From: Croceibacterium aestuarii
GTDB lineage: Bacteria > Pseudomonadota > Alphaproteobacteria > Sphingomonadales > Sphingomonadaceae
NCBI RefSeq assembly: GCF_030657335.1
Contig: NZ_CP131039.1
Location: 2,496,501-2,560,500, forward strand
Reading direction: 5' to 3'
DNA: 64,000 nucleotides
Below are positions 12,035-22,177 of the stretch, piece after piece. How positions within the stretch are numbered: the first letter of the stretch is position 1; every line of letters begins with the position of its first letter. The position numbers and the translations under genes were made by a program. The notes under the pieces are model-generated. The model was not told where the DNA came from. It made no database searches and saw only the letters and a list, made by a program, of their open reading frames with translations.

Positions 12035-13381
12035 CTACTGGTGCATGTAGACTGCGCGCTCGTGGCTGAACGCCTTGAAACCGAAATAGCCGTGATAGCT
12101 GCCGATCCCGCTGGCGTTGACCCCGCCGAACGGCAGGCGATTTTCGAGATAATGCGAGAACACGCCGTTGACCGTGACGCCGCCCGAAGACGTGCGCCTG
12201 AGCACCTTGTCGATGTTCTCGTCGTCGGGGCTGAAGACGTAGAGCGCCAGTGGTTTGTCGCGCGCTTCGATGTAACCGATCGCCTGGTCGATGTCGTCGT
12301 AAGTCATCACCGGGATGATCGGCGCGAAGATTTCCTCCTGCAGGATCTTCATCTGCGGAGTGACGCCGGTCAGCATGGTCGGGTGGATGGTGAGATCCTC
12401 TTCTTCCAGCGTGCCCCCGACAGCTACCGTCGCGCCCTTCTCGACCGCATCGTCGAACAGGCCTTTGACCCGGTCGAAATTCGCCTTGTTGACGATCTGG
12501 GCGATCGCTTCCTTCTTGATCTTGCCGTCTTCGTAGAGGTTCTTCTCGACGTTGGACTTGAACGCCTGGACCAGCCTCGCCTGTTCGTCCTCGCGCACGA
12601 AGACGTAGTCGGGACTGATGCAGGCCTGGCCGCCGTTGAACTGTTTGGCCCCGGCAAGCGCCGCGCCGATCGCCTCGACATTGGCGCCCTCGTCGATGAT
12701 CACCGGCGACTTGCCACCCAGCTCGAGCGTGACGCTGGCGAGGTTCTTGGCCGCGGCGGCCATGACGATCTTGCCGACCCGCGTGCTGCCGGTGAAAAAG
12801 ATATGGCTGAAGGGCAGCTTGAGCAGTTCCTCGGCCACACTGACGTCGCCTTCGAAAACCGCCGTCTCGCTTTCCTGGAACACTTCCTCGACGATGACCT
12901 TGGCAATGTGCGCGGTGGCGGGGCAGAGGTCGGTCAGCTTGACCATGCAGCAGTTGCCAGCGGCGACGGCGGCCGCGAGCGGGCCGAAGGTCAGGCCGAG
13001 CGGGAAGTTCCACGGACCGAGAATCAGACACACCCCGCGCGCTTCGGGCACGATCATCGCCTTGTCGTCGGGGTTGTTCGACGGCGTGACCTCGGTCGGC
13101 TTCATCCACTCTTCGACGCTGTCGATGTTGAGCTGGATGTTATTGACGATGTTCATCACCTCGGTGACGCGGATTTCGCCTTCGGGCTTGCGGGTATCCT
13201 TCTGCACCGCGGCGACGATGTCGTCGGCGTGCGCCTCGACCGCATCCTTGAGCTTCTGCAGCTTGGCCTTGCGAGTGGCGGCGCTGCTCGCCTTTACGTC
13301 CCACTGGTTGTTGTGTTGAAGCGCGAAAATGCGGTTCATTTCCTTGATGACATGGTCGGAAGCAGGCGAAGAAGCGGTCAT
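12035..13381 (-). CDS. Aldehyde dehydrogenase, class 3 / coniferyl aldehyde type
   Basis: A 448-residue NAD(P)-dependent aldehyde dehydrogenase. Seen: the GPWNFP nucleotide-site segment, FTGSTRVGK, the ELGGKSP general-base Glu motif and the catalytic Cys in GQACISPDY. The GQxCxxPDY form and the length below 460 residues place it with ALDH3 / coniferyl aldehyde dehydrogenases. It oxidises aromatic or fatty aldehydes to acids; the physiological substrate is not shown by context. ATG 13381 is the family-like start. It is monocistronic, with its own terminator. Confidence 0.92.
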   Translation of the reverse strand: MTASSPASDHVIKEMNRIFALQHNNQWDVKASSAATRKAKLQKLKDAVEAHADDIVAAVQKDTRKPEGEIRVTEVMNIVNNIQLNIDSVEEWMKPTEVTPSNNPDDKAMIVPEARGVCLILGPWNFPLGLTFGPLAAAVAAGNCCMVKLTDLCPATAHIAKVIVEEVFQESETAVFEGDVSVAEELLKLPFSHIFFTGSTRVGKIVMAAAAKNLASVTLELGGKSPVIIDEGANVEAIGAALAGAKQFNGGQACISPDYVFVREDEQARLVQAFKSNVEKNLYEDGKIKKEAIAQIVNKANFDRVKGLFDDAVEKGATVAVGGTLEEEDLTIHPTMLTGVTPQMKILQEEIFAPIIPVMTYDDIDQAIGYIEARDKPLALYVFSPDDENIDKVLRRTSSGGVTVNGVFSHYLENRLPFGGVNASGIGSYHGYFGFKAFSHERAVYMHQ

Positions 13382-13456
13382 GGGTTTCTCGTTTCGGTCG
13401 GTTTACGGTCGCAGGTAATCTTGGGGTCTGCGCGGCCCGCATACAAGGTGCGAAAC

Positions 13457-13873
13457 CTAGGGGCGCGGCGCGGCGTCCGCTGCAGGTACCGGTCGGCCTT
13501 GCGGTCCGAGCACCTTTCCTTCCGAGGTCGTCACACTGACCAGCGCCGCGCCGGGCGAGCCGTCGCGCATCGGGTTGACGATCATGTTGACCTTCTGCCC
13601 CGGTACCAGGGTCGTGCGCTTCCAGCCGCCCCGTGAAATCGTGTTCGGGCTGCCGAGCTCGATCGACCATTCGCGCGCCGGCTGCCCGTCCGCCGCGGCC
13701 GCCTCGATCTGGATCCAGCAATGCGGGTTGGTCCACTGGAACTCGCGGATCGTGCCCGACAACATGACCTTTCGGGTTTGGTCGAACATCGCCGTGCTGT
13801 GATGCGCGCTGGTGGACACGGCCATGAACAGCAGCGCCAGCGCCGCGCCCGATCGCAATTTTCCGACAGCCAT
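13457..13873 (-). CDS. Secreted DUF6152-family protein
   Basis: A 138-residue protein with a signal peptide (basic MAVGKLRSG, then hydrophobic ALALLFMAVSTSA, cut before HHS). The mature part begins HHSTAMFD and contains a TIREFQWTNPHCWI segment, the hallmark of the DUF6152 family of small periplasmic beta-proteins. The His-His start and the NPH motif could bind metal, but that is a guess. ATG 13873 has an AGGAAAGGA site upstream. It is divergent from another secreted protein gene 92 bases away, so both are probably controlled from one region. Confidence 0.8.
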   Translation of the reverse strand: MAVGKLRSGAALALLFMAVSTSAHHSTAMFDQTRKVMLSGTIREFQWTNPHCWIQIEAAAADGQPAREWSIELGSPNTISRGGWKRTTLVPGQKVNMIVNPMRDGSPGAALVSVTTSEGKVLGPQGRPVPAADAAPRP

Positions 13874-13965
13874 ATTGCGTCCTTTCCTCTCCCGCTTTCG
13901 CATCGGCCATATTGCATTTGGCAAAAATGCAAAACATTGTCGTTCCCGAGGGAGAGGTAAATTCT

Positions 13966-14763
13966 ATGTGGCGAACGGCATTCTTGGCACTCGCGGTGGG
14001 CTTCGCGGGGACGGCGCAGGCGCAGGACATGCCGCCGGTGGACTGGAGCGGCGCATGGCACGCCAGTTCCTTCGGCTTCTTCGAGACCCCCGCCGACGCC
14101 CCGATCGGCGATCCGCCGCCGCCGCCCGACGACCCGCGCCGGCATCCGCCCTACACGCCCCGGTTCGAGGCGATCTACCAAGCCAACCAAAAGCGCATCG
14201 CCGAGGGGCTCTACCCCGATCCAGTGACGGTCTGCGGCACGCCGGTGGGCTGGCCGCGCGTGCTGGCGACGCCCGACGGATACGAGTTCATCGTGCGGCC
14301 CGAGGAAACGTGGATCCTCACCGAGAACGGGCCGAACATCGTGCGCATCTATACCGACGGGCGTGACCACCCGCCGGACGACGAACTGTGGAACACCTAC
14401 ACCGGCCATAGCGTGGGCCACTGGGAAGGCGGCACGCTCAAATTCGAGACTGTGGCCCTCAACGGCGTCGGCAAGGTCATTCTCAGCCGCGCCGGCGTGG
14501 TGATGAGCGACAAGCTGACGGTGAGGACGACGGTCCACGAGGATCCTGCAAGCAAGCTGCTGGTATTCGACCTCGTGCTAGAGGACCCGATTGCGTTGAC
14601 CCGGCCCTGGCCCGTCCGCGTCACCTTCGAACGTTATCCGCCCGGCACCAACATGTGGGACTACGCCTGCGCCGAAAACAACCGCAATCCAGTGGACGAA
14701 AACGGCTGGACGCAGACCCTCGACACCGACGGGAAAGTCATCGACGTGGCGCCGGGTAAGTGA
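13966..14763 (+). CDS. Secreted protein, divergent partner of the DUF6152 gene
   Basis: A 265-residue exported protein with a clear signal peptide (residues 1-20, cut after GTAQA). The mature part has a Pro/Asp-rich stretch and then repeated hydrophobic beta-like segments; TYTGHSVGHWEGGTLKFET is a pattern I associate with secreted proteins encoded beside DUF6152 genes. No catalytic motif is recognised. ATG 13966 is chosen for its GAGGGAGAGG site and signal peptide; an in-frame ATG at 13912 would add a non-signal extension. It converges on recG with a 12-base gap. Confidence 0.78.
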   Translation: MWRTAFLALAVGFAGTAQAQDMPPVDWSGAWHASSFGFFETPADAPIGDPPPPPDDPRRHPPYTPRFEAIYQANQKRIAEGLYPDPVTVCGTPVGWPRVLATPDGYEFIVRPEETWILTENGPNIVRIYTDGRDHPPDDELWNTYTGHSVGHWEGGTLKFETVALNGVGKVILSRAGVVMSDKLTVRTTVHEDPASKLLVFDLVLEDPIALTRPWPVRVTFERYPPGTNMWDYACAENNRNPVDENGWTQTLDTDGKVIDVAPGK

Positions 14764-14775
14764 CGCTGCAGCGCC

Positions 14776-16836
14776 CTATCCACCCCTGAGCAGTTGCACG
14801 CCCCAGTCGCGCTCGAACAGGTAAAGCAGCAACCGCGCCGCCTCACCGCGCTCGCCGGTCAGGCCGCCATCGCGTTCGAGCAACAGGCGCGCATCGTCCT
14901 GCGCCATTTGCGCCATGCGCTGCGTCTGCTCGAGGTCGGCGACGCGGAATCCCTCCTCGCCGCTCTGGCGAGTGCCCAGCAGTTCGCCGCCGCCCCGCAA
15001 TTCCAGGTCCTCTTCCGCAAGCCGGAAACCGTCCTGCGTCTCGCGCATCAGGGCGAGCCGCTGCTTGCCAGTCTCGCTCAGCGCATCGCCGCGCAGCAAC
15101 AGGCACACGCTCTTCTTCTCACCGCGCCCGACGCGCCCGCGGAGCTGGTGCAACTGGGCGAGCCCGAAGCGCTCGGCCTGCTCGATCACCATCAGCGTCG
15201 CGTTAGGCACGTCGACCCCGACCTCGATGACCGTGGTGGCGACCAGCAGGCGGGCATCGCCATCGGCGAAACGCTCCATCGCCGCATCCTTGAGTTCGGG
15301 CTTGAGCTGGCCGTGGACCAGCACGACCTGGTCTCCGAAACGCGCCTTGAGCGCGGCGTAGCGCGCCTCCGCGGCGGCGATGTCATCGCCCTCGTTCTCG
15401 CGCACCATCGGGCAGACCCAGTAGGCCTGCGCCCCTGCTTCCAGTTGCGTGGCGAGACGGTCGACAACCTCTGGCAACCTCTCCAGCGAAACCACCACGG
15501 TGTCGATCGCTTGCCGTCCCGGCGGCATCTCGTCGAGCCGGCTCACGTCCATCTCGCCGTATTGGGCCAGCGTCAGCGTGCGCGGGATCGGCGTGGCGGT
15601 CATCGCCAGAGTGTGCGGGGCGCGCTTGCCCTTCTGCGCGAGTTGCAGGCGCTGCGAAACGCCGAAGCGATGCTGCTCGTCGATCACCACGAGGGCCAAA
15701 TTGCGGTAGCTCACCGTGTCCTGGAAGATCGCATGGGTGCCGACGACGATATCGATCGACCCGTCGAGCAGCCCCATCAGGATGCTCTCGCGCGCCCGAC
15801 CCTTGTCGCGGCCGGTCAGGAGCGCGATCTCGACCCCGGTTGGCTTGGCCATCCGCCGCAACGTCTCGAAGTGTTGGCGAGCGAGAATTTCGGTCGGCGC
15901 GAGAAGTGCCGCCTGGGCACCGGCCTCGACCGCGATCAGCATGGCCTCGAGCGCGACGACGGTTTTGCCCGATCCGACATCGCCCTGTAGCAAGCGGAGC
16001 ATCGGCGCTTCCTGCGCAAGGTCCGCCTCTATCTCGGCAATCGAGCGCTTCTGCGCCCCGGTGAGCGGGAACGGCAGCGCCAGTTCCCGCCGCAATCGTC
16101 CATCGCCGCGCACCGGTTGGCCTTTCCGGCGGCGATTGTCCGCTCGGACCAACAACAGCGCGAGCGCGTTGGCGAGCAGCTCGTCATAAGCCAGCCGATC
16201 GCGCGCCAGAGCGTGCTCATCCTTGTGAGTTAGAACCAGCGCGTCGCGCCATCCGGGCCAACCCTGCTTGTCGAACATCCCGGGATCGATCCACTCGGGC
16301 ATTTCCGGGGCACGCGCCAGCGCCTGTGCCGCCAGCGCGGCGATCTTCGGCTGCGTGAGGCCTTCGGCGAGGCGGTAGACGGGCTCCACGAGCTTGCCGG
16401 TGAGCCCCGAGCTGCTCTCGGCAACGTGGTCGGGATGCACGATCTGCAGCATGTCGCCATATCGGTCGAGACGTCCCGCGACCCAGCGCGTCTCTCCCAC
16501 CGGAAGAGTCTTCTTCGCAGTGTAGCTCGCGCGGCCGAAATAGGTCAGCGCGCAGATATTGCCCTTCGCATCCTGCGCCAGCACCCGATAGGGCCCACGC
16601 CCCGAGCGCGGAGCGCGATGTTCGATCGGTGTTAGCGCCACGACGATCTGCTCGCCCTCGCCCGCCTGATCGAGATCCGCGACCGAGCGGCGGGTCACGA
16701 AGCGCTCGGGCAAGTGGTATAGCAAGTCGCGCACCCGCGTCAGCCCGAGCTTGTCGAGCGGCTTTTTCAGCTTGGGGCCGACGCCGTCGAGGCTGTCGGT
16801 CTCGGCAAACAGCGGATTGAGCCTGTCGGGTCGCAT
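14776..16836 (-). CDS. recG: ATP-dependent DNA helicase RecG
   Basis: A 686-residue RecG. The N-terminal wedge domain binds the branch point (GVGPKLKKPLDKLGL, then an OB-fold with RFVTRRS). Walker A is GDVGSGKTVVA, motif II DEQHRFGV, motif [12 protein letters not shown]; the C-terminal RecA-like domain has VGRGEKKS and the TRG region GTRQSGEEGFRVADL. It remodels stalled forks and Holliday junctions. ATG 16836 is used; a GTG two codons upstream is also possible. The nearby divergent start is the hemerythrin-like gene, with sdhE and mfd beyond it. Confidence 0.96.
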   Translation of the reverse strand: MRPDRLNPLFAETDSLDGVGPKLKKPLDKLGLTRVRDLLYHLPERFVTRRSVADLDQAGEGEQIVVALTPIEHRAPRSGRGPYRVLAQDAKGNICALTYFGRASYTAKKTLPVGETRWVAGRLDRYGDMLQIVHPDHVAESSSGLTGKLVEPVYRLAEGLTQPKIAALAAQALARAPEMPEWIDPGMFDKQGWPGWRDALVLTHKDEHALARDRLAYDELLANALALLLVRADNRRRKGQPVRGDGRLRRELALPFPLTGAQKRSIAEIEADLAQEAPMLRLLQGDVGSGKTVVALEAMLIAVEAGAQAALLAPTEILARQHFETLRRMAKPTGVEIALLTGRDKGRARESILMGLLDGSIDIVVGTHAIFQDTVSYRNLALVVIDEQHRFGVSQRLQLAQKGKRAPHTLAMTATPIPRTLTLAQYGEMDVSRLDEMPPGRQAIDTVVVSLERLPEVVDRLATQLEAGAQAYWVCPMVRENEGDDIAAAEARYAALKARFGDQVVLVHGQLKPELKDAAMERFADGDARLLVATTVIEVGVDVPNATLMVIEQAERFGLAQLHQLRGRVGRGEKKSVCLLLRGDALSETGKQRLALMRETQDGFRLAEEDLELRGGGELLGTRQSGEEGFRVADLEQTQRMAQMAQDDARLLLERDGGLTGERGEAARLLLYLFERDWGVQLLRGG

Positions 16837-16954
16837 CGCCACCGAATACCGGCACGCTTCCCAATCGTCACCCCTTGCGGAATCCGTGGAACCGGCGCGC
16901 CGTTCGACGCTTTATGGGATTCTCGGACGGCGAGAGCGACAGGACACATTTATC

Positions 16955-17470
16955 ATGGCGAAAGAAGAGTTTACCGACGCAATCGCGCTGCTCAAGGCAG
17001 ATCACCGCAAGGTCGAGGATCTGTTTGAAAAATTCCAGAGCGCGAGCAGCAAGGACCGCAAGTGGGAATTGGCGCAACAGATTTGCAACGAGCTGAAGAT
17101 TCACGCCAAGATCGAGGAGGAAATCTTCTATCCGGCCTTCGAAGGAAAGATCGAAGACGATCTCTACCGCGAGGCCTTCGTCGAGCATGACGGGGCGAAG
17201 GTGCTGATCAACGATATCGTCGCGAGCGGTGGCGAGGGCGAATATTTCGAAGCCAAGGTCACCGTGCTGAGCGAAGAAATCGATCACCACGTGAAGGAAG
17301 AGGAGAAGCCCGCCGAAGGCTTCTTCGCCCAGGCCCGCGACACCGGCATCGACATGGTCGAGATGCGCGACAAGCTGATGGCTCGCAAACAGGAACTCGA
17401 GGAGCAGGCCAAAAACGGCGGTCTTCCCCCCGCGGAACTGGCCGTGGTGGAGATCGCCACACGCGCCTGA
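16955..17470 (+). CDS. Hemerythrin HHE-domain protein
   Basis: A 171-residue helical protein with the HHE pattern of a hemerythrin-like di-iron site: His in LKADHRKVEDLF, HAKIEEEIFYPAF (HxxxE), EHDGAKVLI, and DHHVKEEEKPAEGFF. Such proteins bind O2 or NO or act in stress responses; the partner is unknown. The charged C-terminal tail looks like a coiled coil. ATG 16955 is chosen because the upstream in-frame sequence lies within the recG promoter region and does not resemble protein. Confidence 0.87.
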   Translation: MAKEEFTDAIALLKADHRKVEDLFEKFQSASSKDRKWELAQQICNELKIHAKIEEEIFYPAFEGKIEDDLYREAFVEHDGAKVLINDIVASGGEGEYFEAKVTVLSEEIDHHVKEEEKPAEGFFAQARDTGIDMVEMRDKLMARKQELEEQAKNGGLPPAELAVVEIATRA

Positions 17471-17573
17471 CAAGCGCTGCGATGTCGTCGGCAGGCTCCG
17501 GCGCACGGCGACCGTGTGTACGTCGTGCGCCGCCGACATTGCAGTGCTGGTGGGCCACGGCTATCCGCCCCGC

Positions 17574-17840
17574 ATGGCAACCGAATTCCAAATCCGCCTC
17601 GCCCGCGCCCGGTTCCGTGCCTGGCACCGCGGCACGCGTGAGGCGGACTTTACCATCGGCGGCTTTTTCAACCGTTACCATGCCGAGTGGGGAGAGTCCG
17701 AGCTGGCCTGGTTCGAGCGGCTCCTGGAACAGGACGACGTGGCGATCCTCGCATGGGCGATGGGTGCAGCGGAAGCGCCGTGCGAATTCGAAGGCGCTCA
17801 ACTGGAAGCTCTCCAAAAGCTCGATTTCGTTACCATATAG
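17574..17840 (+). CDS. sdhE: FAD assembly factor SdhE
   Basis: An 88-residue protein of the SdhE / SDH5 family. It has the hallmark RGTREAD (RGxxE) motif in the first third, followed by GGFFNRY and a helical acidic C-terminus. SdhE helps attach FAD covalently to the succinate dehydrogenase flavoprotein. Start ATG 17574 gives a family-length product; upstream in-frame sequence adds a Cys-rich extension foreign to the family. Its place between recG and mfd is a common alphaproteobacterial arrangement, here with a hemerythrin-like gene interposed. Confidence 0.9.
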   Translation: MATEFQIRLARARFRAWHRGTREADFTIGGFFNRYHAEWGESELAWFERLLEQDDVAILAWAMGAAEAPCEFEGAQLEALQKLDFVTI

Positions 17841-17959
17841 TCTTTGCAAATTGCGCCGAGACCTCCATGGCGCATCTGCAAAAAGGCTCGCCGGCGCTGC
17901 CCTTCCAGACCGCGTCGGCGGGTTTTCGTGTGCGTCCCGTTCGCCAAACCGCTGAGTAA

Positions 17960-20900
17960 ATGCCCGACATTTCGCGTATCCTTTCCGCCGACACCCCGCT
18001 GACGCTGGCGTCGCTGGCCCGCGGTGCGCAGCCGCTGATCATGGCCGACTTGGCGCGTGCCTCGAGGGGCCGCGCGGTCTTCATCGCGCCTGACGAAGCG
18101 GCGATGCAGGCAGTAGCCGACGCCGCGCGCTGGTTCGCGCCCGAACTCGAAGTGCTCGAATTCCCCGCTTGGGACTGCCTGCCTTACGACCGCGCCAGTC
18201 CCGCCCTGTCGGTCTCCGCGCGGCGCCTGTCGGCGCTGCACCGGCTGCAGTCTGGCCAGCGGGAAAAGCAGCTCCTCGTGACAACGGTCAACGCCCTGAC
18301 CCAGCGCGTTCTGACCCCGTTCCGGGTGCGCGAATCGGTCCGCGAGCTGAAGCCCGGCGTCAGCATCGGCCACGAGAGCCTCGCCGCGCTGCTGCAGCGG
18401 CAGGGCTACAGCCGAACCGACACCGTCATCGACAGCGGCGAGTTCGCCGTGCGCGGCTCGATCTTCGACATCTACCCGTCGGGGCTGGAGGCGGGCCTGC
18501 GGCTCGACTTCTTCGGCGACGAGCTGGAAAGCCTGCGGCTGTTCGATCCCGAGACCCAGCGGACGACCGAAGTCATCGACAGCCACCTGCTTCTCCCGGC
18601 CAGCGAGGCGCTGCTCGGCGAGGAGAGCATCAAGCGCTTCCGTAGCCGCTATCGCGAGCTCTTCGGCGCTGCCGCGACGCAGGATCCGCTCTACCAGGCG
18701 GTCAGCGACGGACGCCGACTGGCGGGAATGGAGCACTGGCTGCCGCTGTTCGAAGACAAGTTGGCCAAGCTGTTCGATCACCTTGCCGCGGGCGATACGG
18801 TGGTAATAGATGCCGCCGCGCTCGGCGCAGCCGAGGAACGCTTCGGCGACATCGCCGATTACCACCGCCAGCGCGGCGACGCCGCCGGGCAGTCGGCCGG
18901 CGGCTATCGTCCTCTGCCCGAGGACGCGCTCTATCTCTCGCATGCCGAATTCGACCGTGCGTTGGCAGCGTGGCCGGTGCACAAGGCCGACATTTTCGCC
19001 CAGCCCGACAGCGCCGCCACGGTCGATTTCGCCTTCCGCTCGGCGCGCGATTTCACCCCCGAACGCTCGCGTGGGGAGAACGTCTACGAGGCCGCCGCGC
19101 AGCACCTCGCCGCGGTCGCCAAGGCCGGACGCAAGCCGCTGTTCGCGGCCTATTCGAAGGGGTCGCGCAGCCGCATCGCCTCGATCCTCGCAGAGGCCGG
19201 CGCGAAGGTGAAGCTGGCCGACAGCTGGCAGGAGGCGCTCGGCCTCGCGACCAAGGGCCCGGTGGCGATGGTTCTGCCGCTCGACACCGGGTTTGCGAAC
19301 GAAGCGCTCGATCTGTTCACCGAACAGGACCTGCTCGGCGACCGCCTCGTTCGCCGCCGCAAGAAGCGCAAGGATGCCGACGCGTTCCTCGCCGAACTTC
19401 AGGCGCTTGGCCGCGGCGATCTCGTGGTCCACATGGATCACGGCATCGGCAAGTATCTTGGGCTCGAACCGATCACGGTCGGCAAGAGCCAGCACGACTG
19501 CGTCATGCTCGAATATGCCGGGGGCGACAAACTCTACATCCCGGTCGAGAACCTCGAGGTCCTGAGCCGCTACGGCAGCAGCGAGGAGGCGGTTCCGCTC
19601 GACCGGCTCGGCGGAGAGGGCTGGCAGCGACGCAAGTCGCGGCTCAAGGAGCGCATCCGCGCAATTGCCGCCGAGCTTCTCAAGACCGCCGCTGCGCGTG
19701 CGCTGCGCAAGGCCACGGTGATCGAACCGGAAGAGGCGAGCTACAACCAGTTCGTCGACCGTTTCCCATGGGAGGAAACCGACGACCAGGACCGCGCCAT
19801 CGACGATGTGCTGGCGGATCTCGCCGACGGCAAGCCGATGGACCGGCTGGTCTGCGGCGACGTCGGCTTCGGCAAGACCGAGGTTGCCCTGCGCGCAGCG
19901 TTCGTCGCGGCGATGGCGGGGCACCAGGTTGCGGTCGTCGCGCCGACCACCCTGCTCGCCCGTCAGCACTTCCAGAACTTCTCCGCGCGCTTCGCCGGCT
20001 TCCCGCTCAAGGTCGGGCGCCTCAGCCGGCTCGTACCCGCCGCCGAGATGAAAGCGACGCGCGAGGCACTGGAAGACGGCACGATGGATGTCGTAGTTGG
20101 CACTCATGCGATCTTGTCCAAGAGCACCAGGTTCAAACGTCTCGGCCTCGTCATCGTCGACGAGGAGCAGCGCTTCGGCGTGACGCACAAGGAAGCGCTC
20201 AAGCAGCTCCGCGCCGACGTCCATGTTCTGACTCTCACCGCCACGCCGATCCCGCGCACCTTGCAGATGGCGATGTCGGGCCTGCGCGAGCTCTCCACCA
20301 TCCAGACCCCACCGGTCGACCGCCTCGCTGTGCGCACCTACGTGATGGAATGGGACGACATGGTGATGCGCGAGGCACTGCTGCGCGAGCATCACCGCGG
20401 CGGTCAGAGCTTCATCGTCGTGCCGCGCATCGCCGACATGGCCGAAGTCGAGGACTGGCTGCACAAGCACGTCCCCGAGATCCGCTACATCTCCGCTCAC
20501 GGCCAGATGGGCGCGGGCGAGATCGAGCAGCGGATGAGCGCCTTCTACGAGAAGAAGTACGAGGTGCTGCTGTCGACCACGATCGTCGAATCCGGACTCG
20601 ATCTGCCGAGCGCCAACACCATTATCATCCACCGCGCCGACCGCTTCGGCCTCGCCCAGCTCTACCAGCTGCGCGGGCGCGTGGGACGGGCCAAGCTGCG
20701 CGCCTATGCCTACCTCACCACGCCCAAGGACAATGCGCTGTCGGAAGTGGCGGAAAAGCGCCTCAAGGTACTCGGCGACCTCGACAGCCTCGGCGCCGGC
20801 TTCCAACTCGCCAGCCACGATCTCGACATTCGCGGCGCCGGCAACCTGCTCGGCGACGAGCAGTCCGGCCATATCCGCGAGGTCGGCTTCGAACTCTACC

Positions 20901-21442
20901 AGTCGATGCTCGAGGACGCGATCCTTGCCGCCAAGGCGGGCGACATGGGTCTCGAACGCGAAGCCGGACCTTCGCCGCAAATCACCGTCGACGCGCCGAT
21001 CATGATTCCCGAGGACTACGTCCCCGATCTTGCCGTGCGCATGGCACTTTACCGCCGCCTCAACGATGCCGAGCCGGGCGAGCTGGACGGCCTCGCCGCC
21101 GAGATGATCGACCGCTTCGGCCCGCTCCCGGCGGCGACCAGCAACCTCGTCAAGCTGATCGAGGTCAAGCACCAGGCAATCGCCGCCAACGTCGCCAAGA
21201 TCGACGTCGGCGCGCGCGGCACGCTGGTCACCTTCCACAAGGACGAGTTCCCCCATCCGGCCGGCCTGCTGGCCTATATCGAGCGTCTCGGCAACACCGC
21301 CCGCCTGCGCCCCGACATGAAGCTGGTCATCAACCGCGCTTGGGGCGACCCGCAAAGCCGCCTCAACGGTCTGATCCAGCTGACCAAGGGACTGAGCGGA
21401 ATCGTGCGGAAGGCCCGCAAGCGCGAGAACGCGGTCGCCTGA
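17960..21442 (+). CDS. mfd: Transcription-repair coupling factor Mfd
   Basis: The 1160-residue Mfd translocase. The N-terminal UvrB-like module begins with [11 protein letters not shown] at about residue 70. The RNA polymerase-interaction domain contains [15 protein letters not shown] (about residue 485). The translocase has Walker [12 protein letters not shown], a DEEQRFGV motif, TATPIPRTL, the [19 protein letters not shown] motif VI and a TRG-type [15 protein letters not shown]-terminal TRCF domain follows. It removes stalled RNA polymerase and recruits UvrA. The start ATG 17960 follows sdhE after 119 bases. It forms a repair neighbourhood with recG. Confidence 0.97.
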   Translation: MPDISRILSADTPLTLASLARGAQPLIMADLARASRGRAVFIAPDEAAMQAVADAARWFAPELEVLEFPAWDCLPYDRASPALSVSARRLSALHRLQSGQREKQLLVTTVNALTQRVLTPFRVRESVRELKPGVSIGHESLAALLQRQGYSRTDTVIDSGEFAVRGSIFDIYPSGLEAGLRLDFFGDELESLRLFDPETQRTTEVIDSHLLLPASEALLGEESIKRFRSRYRELFGAAATQDPLYQAVSDGRRLAGMEHWLPLFEDKLAKLFDHLAAGDTVVIDAAALGAAEERFGDIADYHRQRGDAAGQSAGGYRPLPEDALYLSHAEFDRALAAWPVHKADIFAQPDSAATVDFAFRSARDFTPERSRGENVYEAAAQHLAAVAKAGRKPLFAAYSKGSRSRIASILAEAGAKVKLADSWQEALGLATKGPVAMVLPLDTGFANEALDLFTEQDLLGDRLVRRRKKRKDADAFLAELQALGRGDLVVHMDHGIGKYLGLEPITVGKSQHDCVMLEYAGGDKLYIPVENLEVLSRYGSSEEAVPLDRLGGEGWQRRKSRLKERIRAIAAELLKTAAARALRKATVIEPEEASYNQFVDRFPWEETDDQDRAIDDVLADLADGKPMDRLVCGDVGFGKTEVALRAAFVAAMAGHQVAVVAPTTLLARQHFQNFSARFAGFPLKVGRLSRLVPAAEMKATREALEDGTMDVVVGTHAILSKSTRFKRLGLVIVDEEQRFGVTHKEALKQLRADVHVLTLTATPIPRTLQMAMSGLRELSTIQTPPVDRLAVRTYVMEWDDMVMREALLREHHRGGQSFIVVPRIADMAEVEDWLHKHVPEIRYISAHGQMGAGEIEQRMSAFYEKKYEVLLSTTIVESGLDLPSANTIIIHRADRFGLAQLYQLRGRVGRAKLRAYAYLTTPKDNALSEVAEKRLKVLGDLDSLGAGFQLASHDLDIRGAGNLLGDEQSGHIREVGFELYQSMLEDAILAAKAGDMGLEREAGPSPQITVDAPIMIPEDYVPDLAVRMALYRRLNDAEPGELDGLAAEMIDRFGPLPAATSNLVKLIEVKHQAIAANVAKIDVGARGTLVTFHKDEFPHPAGLLAYIERLGNTARLRPDMKLVINRAWGDPQSRLNGLIQLTKGLSGIVRKARKRENAVA

Positions 21443-21539
21443 TGATCGCAGACCCGAGCCATGCCGTCACTTGCCGCTTGCGTTTGCGAAGGTTCGCAGG
21501 CAGCCGCCGGCCATCAACCACAGTCTGTGATGATCGCGC

Positions 21540-21860
21540 ATGAACCTTCCGGCCCAGTATTCGCAATTCATCAAGTGGATTGGAGATGGCACCGGCGCGT
21601 CGGACGCCTTGCTGCATGTGCACGCCGGAATGGCGGTGTTGATCGCGGCGCGTCTCGTAACCGGCCGGTCTCTGGCCACCTGGGTTCCGTTTTCGGTGGT
21701 GTGCGCTGCGGAATTCGCGAACGAGGTGCTCGACCGCCTCCACAACGGAAGCTGGCTCTGGCCCGACACCGGGCTTGACGTGCTCAACACGCTCTTCTGG
21801 CCGTTCGTTCTCATGGTCGGCCTACGCGTCCGCCGAGCCCGCGTGGGACGGCGGGTGTGA
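21540..21860 (+). CDS. Small hypothetical membrane protein (106 aa)
   Basis: Unrecognised. It has a hydrophilic N-terminus, then three hydrophobic stretches (about residues 26-44, 48-62 and 82-97), with the segment LDRLHNGSWLWPDTGLDVLNTLFWPF between or within the last two. That pattern, a polar loop with Asp and Trp before a membrane helix, resembles small VanZ-like membrane proteins, but this is only a resemblance. ATG 21540 lacks a strong ribosome site. It follows mfd by 97 bases on the same strand. Confidence 0.6.
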   Translation: MNLPAQYSQFIKWIGDGTGASDALLHVHAGMAVLIAARLVTGRSLATWVPFSVVCAAEFANEVLDRLHNGSWLWPDTGLDVLNTLFWPFVLMVGLRVRRARVGRRV

Positions 21861-22177
21861 GGCGGGACGGCGAAATGCGCGAGACAAGGGCCCGTTGCGG
21901 ACCGAACCGCAGAGCCCAGAACTGAAGGCGCGTCGCACCGCGACATAGCTGCCACCGGCCCCCGAAAACTGCGACCCGCGCAGCCGTTTCGAGATCGCCA
22001 GATTTGCCTTAGCCCCCGGCGACGGCGTGACCCTGCAATCGGACCGATTGTCGAGCGCCCAGCGACACCTAACCAAGACCATCGGTTGCCGTGCCAAAAC
22101 GGGACACGCGTCATACATCATGCTCGACGTCGTGCCAAAATGGTGCTTTGATTGACTGACGTGGGGGACGGTTAATT
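21861..22177. other. 317-base non-coding stretch with paired CGTGCCAAAA sites
   Basis: No convincing gene. A minus-strand open frame across it is low-complexity, without motifs, and would overlap genes at both ends. The 10-mer cgtgccaaaa occurs twice on the + strand, at 22090-22099 and 22131-22140, starts 41 bases apart (about four helical turns). The second ends 38 bases before the TTG start at 22178, so the pair may be an operator. The right half of the stretch is more AT-rich, as expected for a promoter region. Confidence 0.4.
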
